DNA of 64,000 nucleotides, from assembly GCA_003402705.1 (NCBI GenBank), contig QQNF01000002.1, positions 102,584-166,583 of the forward strand, read 5' to 3'. Within the stretch, counting starts at the first letter, position 1. Every line of letters starts with the position of its first letter. Below the pieces are notes generated by a model. That model was not told the origin of the DNA. It saw only the letters and a list, made by a program, of their open reading frames with translations, and did not search any database. Origin of the DNA: Verrucomicrobiota bacterium (GTDB taxonomy: Bacteria > Verrucomicrobiota > Verrucomicrobiia > Verrucomicrobiales > V1-33). This document shows positions 43,478-52,707 of this stretch, one piece after another. A program made the translations under genes and the position numbers.

Positions 43478-44260
43478 TCAAGGAGCGGGAGGAGTCGGGG
43501 CCTGAGGGAGGGCGCGGACTTGGCCGACGGAGATGCCGCCGTCGACGAGGAGGGTTTGGCCGGTGACGTAGGCGGAAGCTTCGCTGGCGAGGAAGAGGAG
43601 GGCGCCGTCGAGATCGCCGGGTTTGCCGGGTCTGCCGAGAGGGATGCGTTCGCTGAGGTAGTCGACCCAGCCTGCGTCGTCGTACATGACGCGGTTTTGT
43701 TCGGTGCGGAACCAGCCTGGGGCGAGGCAATTGACGGTGATGTTGTGGGGGCCCCAGTCGGAGGCGAGACTCATGGTGAGTTGTTTGACGCCGCCGCGGC
43801 TGGCTCCGTATGGGGCGAGGCCGGCGTAACCGGCGACGCAGGTGACGGAGCCGATGTTGATGATGCGGCCGGACTGGCGTTGGATCATGCCGCGGGCGAC
43901 GGCCTGGCTGACGAAGAAGGTGCCGCGGAGGTTGGTTTCGAGGACGGTGTTCCAGTCGTCCCATGTGACTTCGAGGGCTGGTTTGCGGCGATTGCAGCCG
44001 GCGTTATTGACGAGGACGTCGATGCGGCCGAAGGCGGCTTCTGCGGTGGCGGCGGCGAGTTGGATGCTGTTGAAGTCTCTGACATCGAGGGAAACGGCGG
44101 TGCAGCGGCGGCCGAGGGCGACGATGGCGTCTGCGGTGGCAGCGCAGTCTGCGGCGTTGCGGGATGAGATGATGAGGTCGTAGCCTGCGCGGGCGAGGGT
44201 GAGAGCGAAACCTTGGCCCAGCCCGCGGCTGGCTCCGGTGACAAAGGCGATGGGGGGCAT
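43478..44260 (-). CDS. SDR-family oxidoreductase with YxxxR in place of YxxxK
   Basis: This 260-residue short-chain dehydrogenase has the cofactor motif GASRGLG (residues 9-15), NNAG at 85-88, Ser138, Tyr151 and the C-terminal VTGQTLLVDGG. It resembles gluconate 5-dehydrogenase or 3-oxoacyl-ACP-reductase-type enzymes. The catalytic lysine at Tyr+4 is replaced by arginine (Arg155, codon at 43796-43798, read CGC on the minus strand). This may alter or reduce activity, or indicate a substrate-specific variant. The gene lies upstream of phoB/phoR in the same direction, 75 bp away. Confidence 0.85.
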   Translation of the reverse strand: MPPIAFVTGASRGLGQGFALTLARAGYDLIISSRNAADCAATADAIVALGRRCTAVSLDVRDFNSIQLAAATAEAAFGRIDVLVNNAGCNRRKPALEVTWDDWNTVLETNLRGTFFVSQAVARGMIQRQSGRIINIGSVTCVAGYAGLAPYGASRGGVKQLTMSLASDWGPHNITVNCLAPGWFRTEQNRVMYDDAGWVDYLSERIPLGRPGKPGDLDGALLFLASEASAYVTGQTLLVDGGISVGQVRALPQAPTPPAP

Positions 44261-44387
44261 ACGGGAGTGGAGGTGAGTGGGGTAGGAAGGTGTGGCTGCC
44301 GACGGGCGGGGACAATGCGAAAAGCGGGTTCGGGGATCCGCTTTCGCGCGGTTGCGGAAATGGGCGAGAGGGCGCAGATTGATTCAA

Positions 44388-45122
44388 ATGAAAACCATTC
44401 TTCTTTCGATTGTCTTTGCGGCGATTGCCGTTTCTGCGCCAGCTGCGATCCGCAAATGGACGAGTGCTGACGATGCATCCAAGTCGTTTGAGGGTGAGTT
44501 GACGGGGGTGAAGGCTGACAAGGCGACGATCAAGATGAAGAACGGGAAGGCGGTGACGGTGCCGTTGGAGAAATTGAGTCAGGAAGACCGGGATTTCATT
44601 GCGGCGCAGGACAAGGAGAAGGCGGCGGCGGCTGCTGCGGCGGACAATGCGGACAAGGCGAAGACTGGTGAGGTTGCGAAGGCGCTGGCGGGGAACACGG
44701 TGAAGCTCGACGGCAAGCGGCTGAAGAAGCATGATATTTTTGCGGAGAAGGCACCGGAGCACTATCTGATTTACTGGGGAGCGTCGTGGTGCGGACCGTG
44801 CCGGGCGGCGGCTCCGCATCTTGCGGAGGCGTATGATTCTGATATTGCGTCATCGAAGACGGTTGAGGTGGTGCATTTGAGCTGTGACCAGGATGAAGCG
44901 GGGATGATTTCGTTCATGAAGGACATGAAGTTCAATTTCCCTGGGGTGCCGCAGGGCAAGTGGCAGAAGGAGAAGGTGTTTGCGGCGATGGCGCCGAAGG
45001 GGATTCCGAATTACAAGCTGCTGGATGCGACTGGCAAGATCATTGCGGAAGGCGAGGAAGCGAAGACGAAGGCGAAGGAACTGGCGCACGGCAAGGCTCC
45101 GGCCGAGACGGCGGCGAAGTGA
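44388..45122 (+). CDS. Thioredoxin-like protein with N-terminal SHD1 domain
   Basis: This 244-residue exported protein has a signal peptide (MKTILLSIVFAAIAVSAPAA), an SHD1 domain (about residues 22-75, IRKWTSADDASKSFEGELTG and VTVPLEKLSQED), an Ala/Lys linker, and a thioredoxin fold with active site WCGPC (134-138). SHD1 (SLA1 homology domain 1) is an adaptor module that is frequent in Planctomycetes and Verrucomicrobia. The thioredoxin part should act as a periplasmic thiol oxidoreductase, and SHD1 may recruit a partner. No membrane anchor is visible apart from the signal peptide. Confidence 0.85.
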   Translation: MKTILLSIVFAAIAVSAPAAIRKWTSADDASKSFEGELTGVKADKATIKMKNGKAVTVPLEKLSQEDRDFIAAQDKEKAAAAAAADNADKAKTGEVAKALAGNTVKLDGKRLKKHDIFAEKAPEHYLIYWGASWCGPCRAAAPHLAEAYDSDIASSKTVEVVHLSCDQDEAGMISFMKDMKFNFPGVPQGKWQKEKVFAAMAPKGIPNYKLLDATGKIIAEGEEAKTKAKELAHGKAPAETAAK

Positions 45123-45222
45123 GTTGGTGCTGCGTCGAGTGCGAGGCGGGCTGGCGGCCATCGTAAAAACCGTGCCGGGGCGCTTGTGAGCGCCGCGCGG
45201 GGCTGCTCTGTAGGGTTTCCGC

Positions 45223-47748
45223 ATGGAATTCCGACTGCCAATTTATGAAATCGAGCCTGCGCTGGCGGCGGCGTGGGGCGGGGCTGTGCCGTGTCGGCGA
45301 TTCATTGTGGAAGCGCCGACTGGGTCTGGTAAGTCGACGCAGTTGCCGCAGATGCTGGATCGTGGCGGGTTGACGGGAGGCGGGGAGATTGTGGTGCTGC
45401 AGCCGAGGCGGATTGCGGCGCGGATGCTGGCGAGGCGGGTGGCTGAGGAGATGGGGGTGCGGTTAGGGGAGGATGTCGGGTATCAGGTGAGGTTTGAGAA
45501 TGTGGCTGGGCGGGCGACGCGGATCCGGTTTGTGACGGAGGGGATTCTGCTGAGACGGATGGTGGATGATCCTGAGTTGAGGGGAGTGGCGGCGGTGGTG
45601 TTTGATGAATTTCACGAGCGGCATCTGTACGGGGACATTTCGCTGGCGCGGGCGCTGGAGCTGCAGGTGACGAAGCGGCCGGATCTGGGGATTCTGGTGA
45701 TGTCGGCGACGCTGCAGACGGAGGCGCTGCGGGCGTATCTGGGGCCGGAAGCGGTGCATCTGGTATCGGCGGGCCGGACCTATCCGGTGGAGATGCGGTA
45801 TGCGCCGAAGAAGATCGCGATCAAAGGCGAGCTGTGGGATCACGCGGCGCGGGTGTGCGGGGAGGCGCTAGCGAATCGGAGGGAGGGACACGCGCTGATT
45901 TTCATGCCGGGGGCGTATGAGATCCGCAAGACGATCGAGGCGTTAGGGCGGGAGAAGTGGGCGAAGGCGTTTGAGATTGTGCCGCTGCATGGGGAGTTGC
46001 CGCCGTCGCAGCAGGATGCGGCGGTGCGGGCGGGGGGGCCGCGGCGGATTATTGTGTCGACGAATGTGGCGGAGACATCGCTGACGATTGATGGCGTGCA
46101 GATTGTGATCGATGCGGGGCTGGCGAGGATGGCGGCGTGGGATCCTAACCGTGGGATCAACACCCTGACGGTGCAGCCGGTGGCGCGGTCGAGTGCTGAC
46201 CAGCGTGCGGGGCGTGCGGGGCGGACGGCTCCGGGGACGTGCTGGCGATTGTGGAGTGAGGAGGCGCACGGGCGGCGGGCGGCGGCGGAAGTGCCGGAGA
46301 TTCTGAGATTGGATCTGGCGGAGGTGGTGCTGACGCTGAAGGCTGCGGGGGTGGAGGATCTGGAGGCGTTCCGGTGGTTCGAGCGGCCGGATCCGCGGAG
46401 CATGGAGCGAGCGGTGGTGCTGCTGCGGGAGTTAGGGGCGATTGATGGCGGGGGAGGGATCACGCAGACGGGGAGGGCGCTGACGCGGTATCCGCTGCAT
46501 CCGCGGCATGCGCGGCTGATGGAGGCGGCGAAGGCGCATGATTGTGTGGCGGCGGTGGCGATGGCGGTGGCGCTGCTGCAGGGGCGGTCGATTTTCACGC
46601 GTGGGGCGGTGGGGCCGTGGCAGCATCCTGACGACCGGAGTGATTTTCAGCCGCTGCTGAGGGCGTGGCGGATGGCGGCGGACCGGAATTTTCAGCCGGA
46701 CGCGTGCGGGGCGGTGGGGTTGAATGGTCGTGCGGCGGCGGAGGCGGCGCGATTGGCGGAGCGATTGGCGGCGATTGCGGGCGAGCGTCGGTTTACGGAT
46801 CCTGAGCCGCCGAGTGGCGAGGTGCTGGCGCGGGTGGTGCTGACTGGGTTCAGTGATCAGGTGGCGCGGCGGACGAGTTCCGGGGGAGCGGCCTGCGATG
46901 TGGTGGGTGGGCGGCGCGGGAGTGCGGCGGCGGAGACGGTGTGCCGCGGGCATGAACTGCTGGCGGCGGCGGAGATCACCGAAGTGCAGGGTCGTGAATT
47001 GCAGGTGACGCTGCAGTTGCTGACGTCGCTGGAGGAAGACTGGTTAGGGGAGTTGTTTCCGGAGGATTTCGAGTTGGAGAAGGCACCGTATTTCGATGCG
47101 AACCAGCGGCGGGTGATTCAGCGCGAGAGGGTGCGGTTCCGCGATCTGGTGATCCGGGAGCGGCAGAGTGGCGAACCTGAGGCGAATGCGGCGGCGGCGA
47201 TTCTGGCGGAGGAAGTGCTGCGGGGGCGGCTGGCGCTGGCGAACTGGTCTGACAACGTGCTGCAGTGGATGGCGCGGCTGAATTTTCTGCGGGCGGCGAT
47301 GCCGGAGCTGGAGCTGCCGGTTTTTGGGGAGGATGACCATCGGCTGGTGCTGGAGGAATTGTTTCACGGGAGCCGCGGGTTCCGTGACATCAAGGATCTG
47401 GATCCGCTGCCGGCGCTGCATGGGTGGCTGAGTCATAGTCAGGCGGCGGCGCTGGACCGGCATGCGCCGGAGCGGGTGGAGATCGATACGGGGAAGAAGG
47501 TGAAGATTGACTACACGCGCCCGGAGGAGCCGAGCCTGAGTGTTTTCATGCAGCAGTTGTTCACGCAGAAGGACACTCCGCGGATTGCGGCTGGACGAGT
47601 GCCACTGGTGCTGACGATTCTGGCGCCGAATCACCGGCCGATTCAGATCACGCGGGATCTGGCGGGATTCTGGAAGAATCATTACCCGGCGATCAAAAAA
47701 GAGATGGAGCGGCGGTATCCGCGGCATCACTGGAAGGAGATGAGCTGA
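45223..47748 (+). CDS. hrpB: ATP-dependent RNA helicase HrpB
   Basis: This 841-residue DExH-box helicase has the normal length for HrpB. Walker A APTGSGKST (residues 31-39), DEFH box (Asp128 to His131), motif SAT in VMSATLQTEAL, motif V/VI STNVAETSLTIDG and QRAGRAGRT are all present, and the C-terminal HrpB domain ends with LSVFMQQLFTQKDTPRIAAG and ILAPNHRPIQITRDLAGFW. HrpB helicases are widespread with poorly known function in RNA metabolism. Confidence 0.95.
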   Translation: MEFRLPIYEIEPALAAAWGGAVPCRRFIVEAPTGSGKSTQLPQMLDRGGLTGGGEIVVLQPRRIAARMLARRVAEEMGVRLGEDVGYQVRFENVAGRATRIRFVTEGILLRRMVDDPELRGVAAVVFDEFHERHLYGDISLARALELQVTKRPDLGILVMSATLQTEALRAYLGPEAVHLVSAGRTYPVEMRYAPKKIAIKGELWDHAARVCGEALANRREGHALIFMPGAYEIRKTIEALGREKWAKAFEIVPLHGELPPSQQDAAVRAGGPRRIIVSTNVAETSLTIDGVQIVIDAGLARMAAWDPNRGINTLTVQPVARSSADQRAGRAGRTAPGTCWRLWSEEAHGRRAAAEVPEILRLDLAEVVLTLKAAGVEDLEAFRWFERPDPRSMERAVVLLRELGAIDGGGGITQTGRALTRYPLHPRHARLMEAAKAHDCVAAVAMAVALLQGRSIFTRGAVGPWQHPDDRSDFQPLLRAWRMAADRNFQPDACGAVGLNGRAAAEAARLAERLAAIAGERRFTDPEPPSGEVLARVVLTGFSDQVARRTSSGGAACDVVGGRRGSAAAETVCRGHELLAAAEITEVQGRELQVTLQLLTSLEEDWLGELFPEDFELEKAPYFDANQRRVIQRERVRFRDLVIRERQSGEPEANAAAAILAEEVLRGRLALANWSDNVLQWMARLNFLRAAMPELELPVFGEDDHRLVLEELFHGSRGFRDIKDLDPLPALHGWLSHSQAAALDRHAPERVEIDTGKKVKIDYTRPEEPSLSVFMQQLFTQKDTPRIAAGRVPLVLTILAPNHRPIQITRDLAGFWKNHYPAIKKEMERRYPRHHWKEMS

Positions 47749-47843
47749 GGTCGACGACACTAGGGAGTTGTGAGGAGCGCCGGAAAAGCGGGACTTTGCG
47801 TTGGATTGGGTGGGGTTTTTGGGAAAACTGGCGCGGTTTTGTC

Positions 47844-47873
47844 GTGACATGAACATTAAGAATCCGCTAACCT
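47844..47873 (+). promoter_or_regulatory. Possible sigma-70-type promoter of the LamG gene
   Basis: GTGACA (47844-47849) and TAACCT (47868-47873) are separated by 18 bp and lie 53 bp before the start codon, in a locally AT-richer stretch. Both hexamers deviate from consensus, so this is a weak call. Confidence 0.25.
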
Positions 47874-47925
47874 GCATGTAACTGTCGAAAAAATCACCGA
47901 TTCGGCAGGATTCACTGTCATCCCC

Positions 47926-50900
47926 ATGAAAAAACCACTCTTAAACCTACTGCCGCCGCTGTTACTGGGCCTTGCCCAGAGCGGACACGCCAGCGATCTG
48001 ATCGCGTGGTGGAACTTTGACAACGTGGGCGCGGGCCTCTCCATCGACGCCCATGCCGGGAACGTCGGGGTTTTGCTTAATGGTGCCCAATTCGACGTTG
48101 TGACCAGCGGCCGAACTGGTGCCGGCACTGACCGTGCAATGCTGTTCGGGAACGACCGACACCGGATGCATGTGACGGACGCGTCGTTTCTGAATGCGGC
48201 GGGGCTGACGAACGAGCTTTCGATTTCGTTCTGGCAGAACCTTGGCGAACAGCGGAACCAGACGACGTTCTTTGCGAATTCTGCGACGGTGGAACGTGCG
48301 TTCAGCGCGCACACCCCGTGGAGTGACGGGTCGATCTACTGGGATACCGGTGGCTGCTGCGATGGCGGGCTCAACCGTGTTTCTGTGAATCCTGGGGCGA
48401 CGTGGATTTCCACCTGGAATCACATTGTTCTCGTCAAGGCCGGGGACACGAAGCGGATTTATGTGAATGGCTCGGAGATGCTGGCTGGCGTCAATACCGC
48501 GCCGCTGCCGACGGATTTCACGGAACTGTTCATCGGGAATTCTGTCAATCAGGGGGAAGCGGTGAGCGGGCGGCTGGACGACGTGGCGTTCTTCTCGCGG
48601 GAACTGACGCCGCTGGAGGTTTCCAATCTGGCGACTGGAGCGTCGCCTGCGTCGCTGGTCGGCCCGAACGATACCGACAGCGATGGACTTGCGGACGCTT
48701 GGGAACTGCGTTTTGCGCCGAACCTTACAGTACTGACGGCCGCCGGCGACCTTGACGTTGACGGCCTGAACAATGCTAATGAGTTCGCGAGGGGGACGAA
48801 GCCGAACAACACGGATTCCGACGCTGACGGCTTTGCTGACGGAGCGGAGACGGGGACTGGCACGTGGGTGAGTGCTTCGAATACGGGCACGAACCCACTG
48901 ATTGCGGATACCGACCGCGACGGACTGAATGATGGGGCGGAGACCAATAATGGGATCTTCCTGAGTGCGGCCAGTGCGGGGACGAATCCGCATGTGACCG
49001 ACACGGATGGTGACGGATTCTCCGATGCAGCGGAAGCGCTGTACAGCACGTCGAATCCGACGAATGCGGCATCGCGTCCGCTGCGTCCGGGTCAATTGGA
49101 CTTGGTTGCGTATTGGGACTTCAACACGGACACGGATCCGACGAAGACGCTCGACAAGGTGAAGGGCTTCCCTGGCACGCTGAAGGCGGGGACCGTGTTC
49201 TCTCCGGATGCAGCGGGCCGCACGGGTATCGTTGGCGACAAGGCCGTCGATATGGGTGGCTCCGGCAATTTCGGGACTGGCGTCGTCGTGGACGGCGGTG
49301 GCTTCCTGAACATTGCGTCGGCGCAGGATCAGGTGGCGATCTCGTGGTGGCAGAACTTGTATGCGACGCCGGATTCTTCGTCGATCTACGCCAACTCGCT
49401 TGATGTTGAGCGCGGGATCAACGTGCATTCTCCGTGGTCGAACGGGAATGTCTATTTTGACTCGGTGGGCTGCTGTGATGGCGGCACGCAGCGGATTGAC
49501 ACTGCCGGCGGGTTTTCGCTGGGGGTCTGGGAGCACATTGTGATCAACAAGAACGGCGACACGAAGGCGATCTGGGTCAATGGTGTTAAGGTCCGCGAGG
49601 GCACGAACACGAGTGATCTGCCGAAGAACTTCACGAGGTTCTTCATTGGTACGGATGCCGGCAGCCTGAACATGGCTGGTCTGATGGACGACGTGGCGGT
49701 GTACGGAGACGCCCTGACGGACGCGCAGATTGCGCTGCTGGCTGGTGGGATGCGTCCGAACGATCCGGCTTTGGTGCCGCCGAATGCCGACACGGACGGG
49801 GACGGGATGCAGGACCAGTATGAGGATGCGAATGGCCTTAACAAGTTCGCTGACGACCGCTTCCTCGACCTCGACAGCGACGGTGTGAACAACATCAGCG
49901 AGTACCTCGCGAACACGAAGCCGAACAATCCGGACACGGATGGTGACACGCTGCGGGACGGTGTGGAAACGAAGACTGGCACGTGGGTGAGCACGCTGAA
50001 CACGGGGACGGATCCGCTGAAGACGGATACGGACGGTGATGGTCTCGGAGACAACGTGGAAACGAACACCGGAACGTATGTCAGCCTGACGAATACGGGT
50101 ACCAACCCGAACAAGCTCGACAGCGATGGCGACAAGTGGGACGACCTCACGGAAATCAAGTGGCCGTCGAATCCGACCCTCAAAACTTCGGTGCCGACGC
50201 TCAATCCGGATCCGACGAAGCTCGACCTGCTGGCTTATTGGGACTTCAACGGCAGCACGGCTGGTGCCGAGGCTGACAAGATCCACGGCTTCGACGCGAA
50301 GTTCTTCGGAGCCGACACGACCCGCACGGCGACAGGCCAAGGCTTCAGCGGCGGGGCTACGGACAAGGCAATTGACTTCGGCCTGAGCAATGCTGGTCAC
50401 GGGGCGCACGTGGAGAACGCCAAGTGGTTTGGTCTGGCGATTCCGAATGCGGCCGCGACCGTTTCGAACCTCGGTTCGCTCGGCAGCGATGGCGATCTGC
50501 GGGCACCGCAGGCGGTCTTTGAAGCGCCTGGGATTCCGGCGGCGACGGACGGGGCGGCCTCGTTCGCTAGGGTGGGAACCACGCTGACTCCATTCAATGC
50601 GGCGCTCAATCCGACGCTCTGGACGACGGAAGCGTGGCTCAAGCCTGCGGAGGCGAACGCCCCGGGAGGACTTACTTGTGCGCTATCCTGTGGTGACTTT
50701 GCTGCACCGCGGAAGGGATGGCTAATCTATCAGAGCGACAGCGGCTGGAACCTGCGGACGTACTACAGCGACGGCCTCGCGACGGCGGTGAACATTACCG
50801 GGAACAACGGTGCGCCTCCGGTGCCGGGTGCTTGGACGCACGTGGTGGCGACATGGGATGGTTCGAGAGCCCGAGTGTATGTTGATGGCCAGTTGCGCAT

Positions 50901-51900
50901 CACGAGCGATGTGAAGACCTACGTGCCCGGCATCGCTGGCGGATTTGGGGTCGGTACCCGTGCAGACGGTGCGTTTGGCTGGCCTGGTGACGCTGATGAA
51001 GTGGCGTTCTACAACACGGTGCTGACCGATGCGGAGATTGCTGCTCACTACAACAGTGGCATTTCCGTTCCTGGTGCGCCGAGCTACAGCAGCCTTGTGC
51101 TGGCTTCGAATCCTGTGGGTTACTGGCGCATGACGAACTCGAATCCTGGGCCGTTTCCGGAAGACCAGGTGGCGGTTTCGTTCTGGCAGAAACTGGACAG
51201 CATTGCGAATAGCAGTGCGTTCTGGGCGTCATCGCCTTCGAGCAACAACAACTTCCGCGGTTTCCAGGCGCACTCGCCATGGAGTGATGGGAACATCTAC
51301 TTCGACTCGGCTGGGTGCTGTGCGGACGGTTTGCAGCGGACGGCTGGACCTGGCGACGCCATGACGGGAGTCTGGGAGCACTTCGTGTATCAGAAGAAGG
51401 GCCCGCGCAAGGAAGTGTGGAAGAACGGTGCGCTCATCCTGTCCACGGATTCTGCGGCGGGACTGCCTGCGGACATCAACCGCCTGACGATCGGTGCTGA
51501 GCCGAACGGTTCGAGCGGCAACAATTCGGTGAAGGGGCTGATGGATGACTTTGCGGTCTTCGCGGAGTTCCTCAGCGAAGAGAATGTGGCGCGGTTGGCT
51601 GGTGGTGAGTCGCCGATCTCGGTGGCGACGAATCCGCCGCCTCCGCCTCCATTGTTCCAAGTGTCTAACGTGAGTTACGATGCGGCGACGAATCAGGCGA
51701 CGCTGACGTGGAATTCGAAGGTCGGCAAGGTGTACACGCTGGAAGCGAGTTCGAACCTGACCGAAGATCCATGGCCATACCGCATCAATGATACGATTCC
51801 GTCTGGTGGATCGACGACGACGGTGACGGTGAATCTTACGGCGCTGTTCCCGACTGGCAATCCGCCGCGTCTGTACATGCGGGTTCGTGAGAATCCCTGA
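47926..51900 (+). CDS. Mosaic LamG / thrombospondin-3-like secreted protein
   Basis: This 1324-residue protein has a signal peptide (MKKPLLNLLPPLLLGLAQSGHA). Three long repeats follow: a LamG domain (about 24-245) with the signature GGCCDGG, Ca-binding thrombospondin-3-like repeats (about 245-385, DTDSDGLADAWE, DTDGDGFSDAAE), a second LamG (about 390-600) and Ca repeats (about 612-755), and a third LamG (about 765-1235). The third is interrupted after AKWFGLAIP by about 235 residues of a different LamG/concanavalin-like domain (SSLVLASNPVGYWRM at its end) and resumes with EDQVAVSFWQKL. The C-terminus has a fibronectin-III-like segment (NQATLTWNSKVGKVYTLEAS). It should be a surface glycan- or matrix-binding protein. 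No sorting signal is visible. Confidence 0.85.
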   Translation: MKKPLLNLLPPLLLGLAQSGHASDLIAWWNFDNVGAGLSIDAHAGNVGVLLNGAQFDVVTSGRTGAGTDRAMLFGNDRHRMHVTDASFLNAAGLTNELSISFWQNLGEQRNQTTFFANSATVERAFSAHTPWSDGSIYWDTGGCCDGGLNRVSVNPGATWISTWNHIVLVKAGDTKRIYVNGSEMLAGVNTAPLPTDFTELFIGNSVNQGEAVSGRLDDVAFFSRELTPLEVSNLATGASPASLVGPNDTDSDGLADAWELRFAPNLTVLTAAGDLDVDGLNNANEFARGTKPNNTDSDADGFADGAETGTGTWVSASNTGTNPLIADTDRDGLNDGAETNNGIFLSAASAGTNPHVTDTDGDGFSDAAEALYSTSNPTNAASRPLRPGQLDLVAYWDFNTDTDPTKTLDKVKGFPGTLKAGTVFSPDAAGRTGIVGDKAVDMGGSGNFGTGVVVDGGGFLNIASAQDQVAISWWQNLYATPDSSSIYANSLDVERGINVHSPWSNGNVYFDSVGCCDGGTQRIDTAGGFSLGVWEHIVINKNGDTKAIWVNGVKVREGTNTSDLPKNFTRFFIGTDAGSLNMAGLMDDVAVYGDALTDAQIALLAGGMRPNDPALVPPNADTDGDGMQDQYEDANGLNKFADDRFLDLDSDGVNNISEYLANTKPNNPDTDGDTLRDGVETKTGTWVSTLNTGTDPLKTDTDGDGLGDNVETNTGTYVSLTNTGTNPNKLDSDGDKWDDLTEIKWPSNPTLKTSVPTLNPDPTKLDLLAYWDFNGSTAGAEADKIHGFDAKFFGADTTRTATGQGFSGGATDKAIDFGLSNAGHGAHVENAKWFGLAIPNAAATVSNLGSLGSDGDLRAPQAVFEAPGIPAATDGAASFARVGTTLTPFNAALNPTLWTTEAWLKPAEANAPGGLTCALSCGDFAAPRKGWLIYQSDSGWNLRTYYSDGLATAVNITGNNGAPPVPGAWTHVVATWDGSRARVYVDGQLRITSDVKTYVPGIAGGFGVGTRADGAFGWPGDADEVAFYNTVLTDAEIAAHYNSGISVPGAPSYSSLVLASNPVGYWRMTNSNPGPFPEDQVAVSFWQKLDSIANSSAFWASSPSSNNNFRGFQAHSPWSDGNIYFDSAGCCADGLQRTAGPGDAMTGVWEHFVYQKKGPRKEVWKNGALILSTDSAAGLPADINRLTIGAEPNGSSGNNSVKGLMDDFAVFAEFLSEENVARLAGGESPISVATNPPPPPPLFQVSNVSYDAATNQATLTWNSKVGKVYTLEASSNLTEDPWPYRINDTIPSGGSTTTVTVNLTALFPTGNPPRLYMRVRENP

Positions 51901-51932
51901 TGACGGACTGAGTTCGTAATCGAATTCAAACG

Positions 51933-51972
51933 AGAGCCCTCCCGTTCGACTGAGCGGGGGGGCTCTTTTTTT
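51933..51972 (+). terminator. Rho-independent terminator after the LamG gene
   Basis: A 12-bp stem (AGAGCCCTCCCG at 51933-51944 with CGGGGGGGCTCT at 51955-51966, one G-T pair) with a 10-nt loop ends in eight T residues. It is one of the strongest terminators in the window. Confidence 0.92.
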
Positions 51973-51982
51973 GTGAGGGGGG

Positions 51983-52020
51983 AAAGAAAACGGCCGGGGC
52001 GCTGGGGAGCGCACCGGCCG
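51983..52020 (-). terminator. Rho-independent terminator of the macro-domain gene
   Basis: On the minus strand a hairpin (outer stem CGGCCGG/CCGGCCG at 51991-51997 and 52014-52020, inner stem GCGCT/AGCGC) is followed by TTTTCTTT at 51990-51983. It lies 27 bp after the stop of the macro-domain gene and back to back with the LamG terminator. Confidence 0.85.
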
Positions 52021-52046
52021 GGATGGAGTGGATAGGGTGGGATGGT

Positions 52047-52538
52047 TCAGGTAAGCGGTTCGGAGGCTTGTTTGCCAGCGGCGTAGGTGGAGTAGATGAT
52101 GACGGGGATGTTGAGGCTACCGAGGTGGTGTTCGATGAGAGGTTCGACGTCTGGCCAGTCGAGACCGCCGACACCGGTGGCGAGTCGAGGGAGGGCGATG
52201 CTGGTGAATTGTTCCTTTTCGGCGAGTTTGTGGAGGGCGCGGAGGGCGTGGTTGACGTTTTCGATGCTGGCTTTGCCTGCGTGGCCGCCGGCGTGGGTGG
52301 CGGCGTTCTGGGTGAAGAGACTGACGATGCGGAGACCGCCGGTGGTGCCCCACATCCAGAGGGTGCCTGCGTCCGGGTGTTCCTGATGGTGGAAGTGGCG
52401 GAAGTCCTTGTAGAGGGCGGGCCATTGTTCGCGGAGAGCGAGGGCGAGGCCGGAATGGAAATCGTCATTGGGGGCGACGCCGTGGGCGATGACCTGAGCT
52501 TTGGTGAGGAGAATGTCGCCGGTGACTTGATGGATCAT
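52047..52538 (-). CDS. Macro-domain (ADP-ribose-binding) protein
   Basis: This 163-residue stand-alone macro domain has the start HQVTGDILLTKAQVIAHGVA, the GLALALREQWPALYKDFRH helix, NVNHALRALHKLAEKE, and the ligand loop ALPRLATGVGGLDW. Macro domains bind ADP-ribose or its derivatives and in some cases hydrolyse ADP-ribosylation or O-acetyl-ADP-ribose. No ADP-ribosyltransferase gene is adjacent, so a housekeeping role is more likely than a DarTG-type toxin-antitoxin pair. Confidence 0.85.
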   Translation of the reverse strand: MIHQVTGDILLTKAQVIAHGVAPNDDFHSGLALALREQWPALYKDFRHFHHQEHPDAGTLWMWGTTGGLRIVSLFTQNAATHAGGHAGKASIENVNHALRALHKLAEKEQFTSIALPRLATGVGGLDWPDVEPLIEHHLGSLNIPVIIYSTYAAGKQASEPLT

Positions 52539-52707
52539 TTTGGTTGGGGGGTGGGGGTGGATCGGGGGATGTCTGGCATCCCACGGGATGACATTCTGTC
52601 AGTGTTTGGGGTGCGGCTACGCATGGCTTCCGTTTCACTGAGCGGAACCTGGCAAATGGCGGTCCCGGCTTTGACGGCGGTGGAAACAGCGGCATGACTG
52701 GGGGTTC

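Noticed and set aside
45179..45194. A hairpin (GGCGCT/AGCGCC) upstream of hrpB as a terminator
   Set aside because: The stem is short (6 bp), it has no T-run on either strand, and it lies only 29 bp before the hrpB start.
47962..50409. An 815-residue minus-strand reading frame inside the LamG gene
   Set aside because: It is Arg/Val/Ile-rich, has no domain or signal peptide, and lies wholly opposite a well-supported gene whose repeats and terminator fit the plus strand.
52047..52538. A DarTG-type toxin-antitoxin pair at the macro-domain gene
   Set aside because: No ADP-ribosyltransferase gene flanks it; the neighbours are the LamG protein and a CoA-transferase, and the gene has its own terminator.
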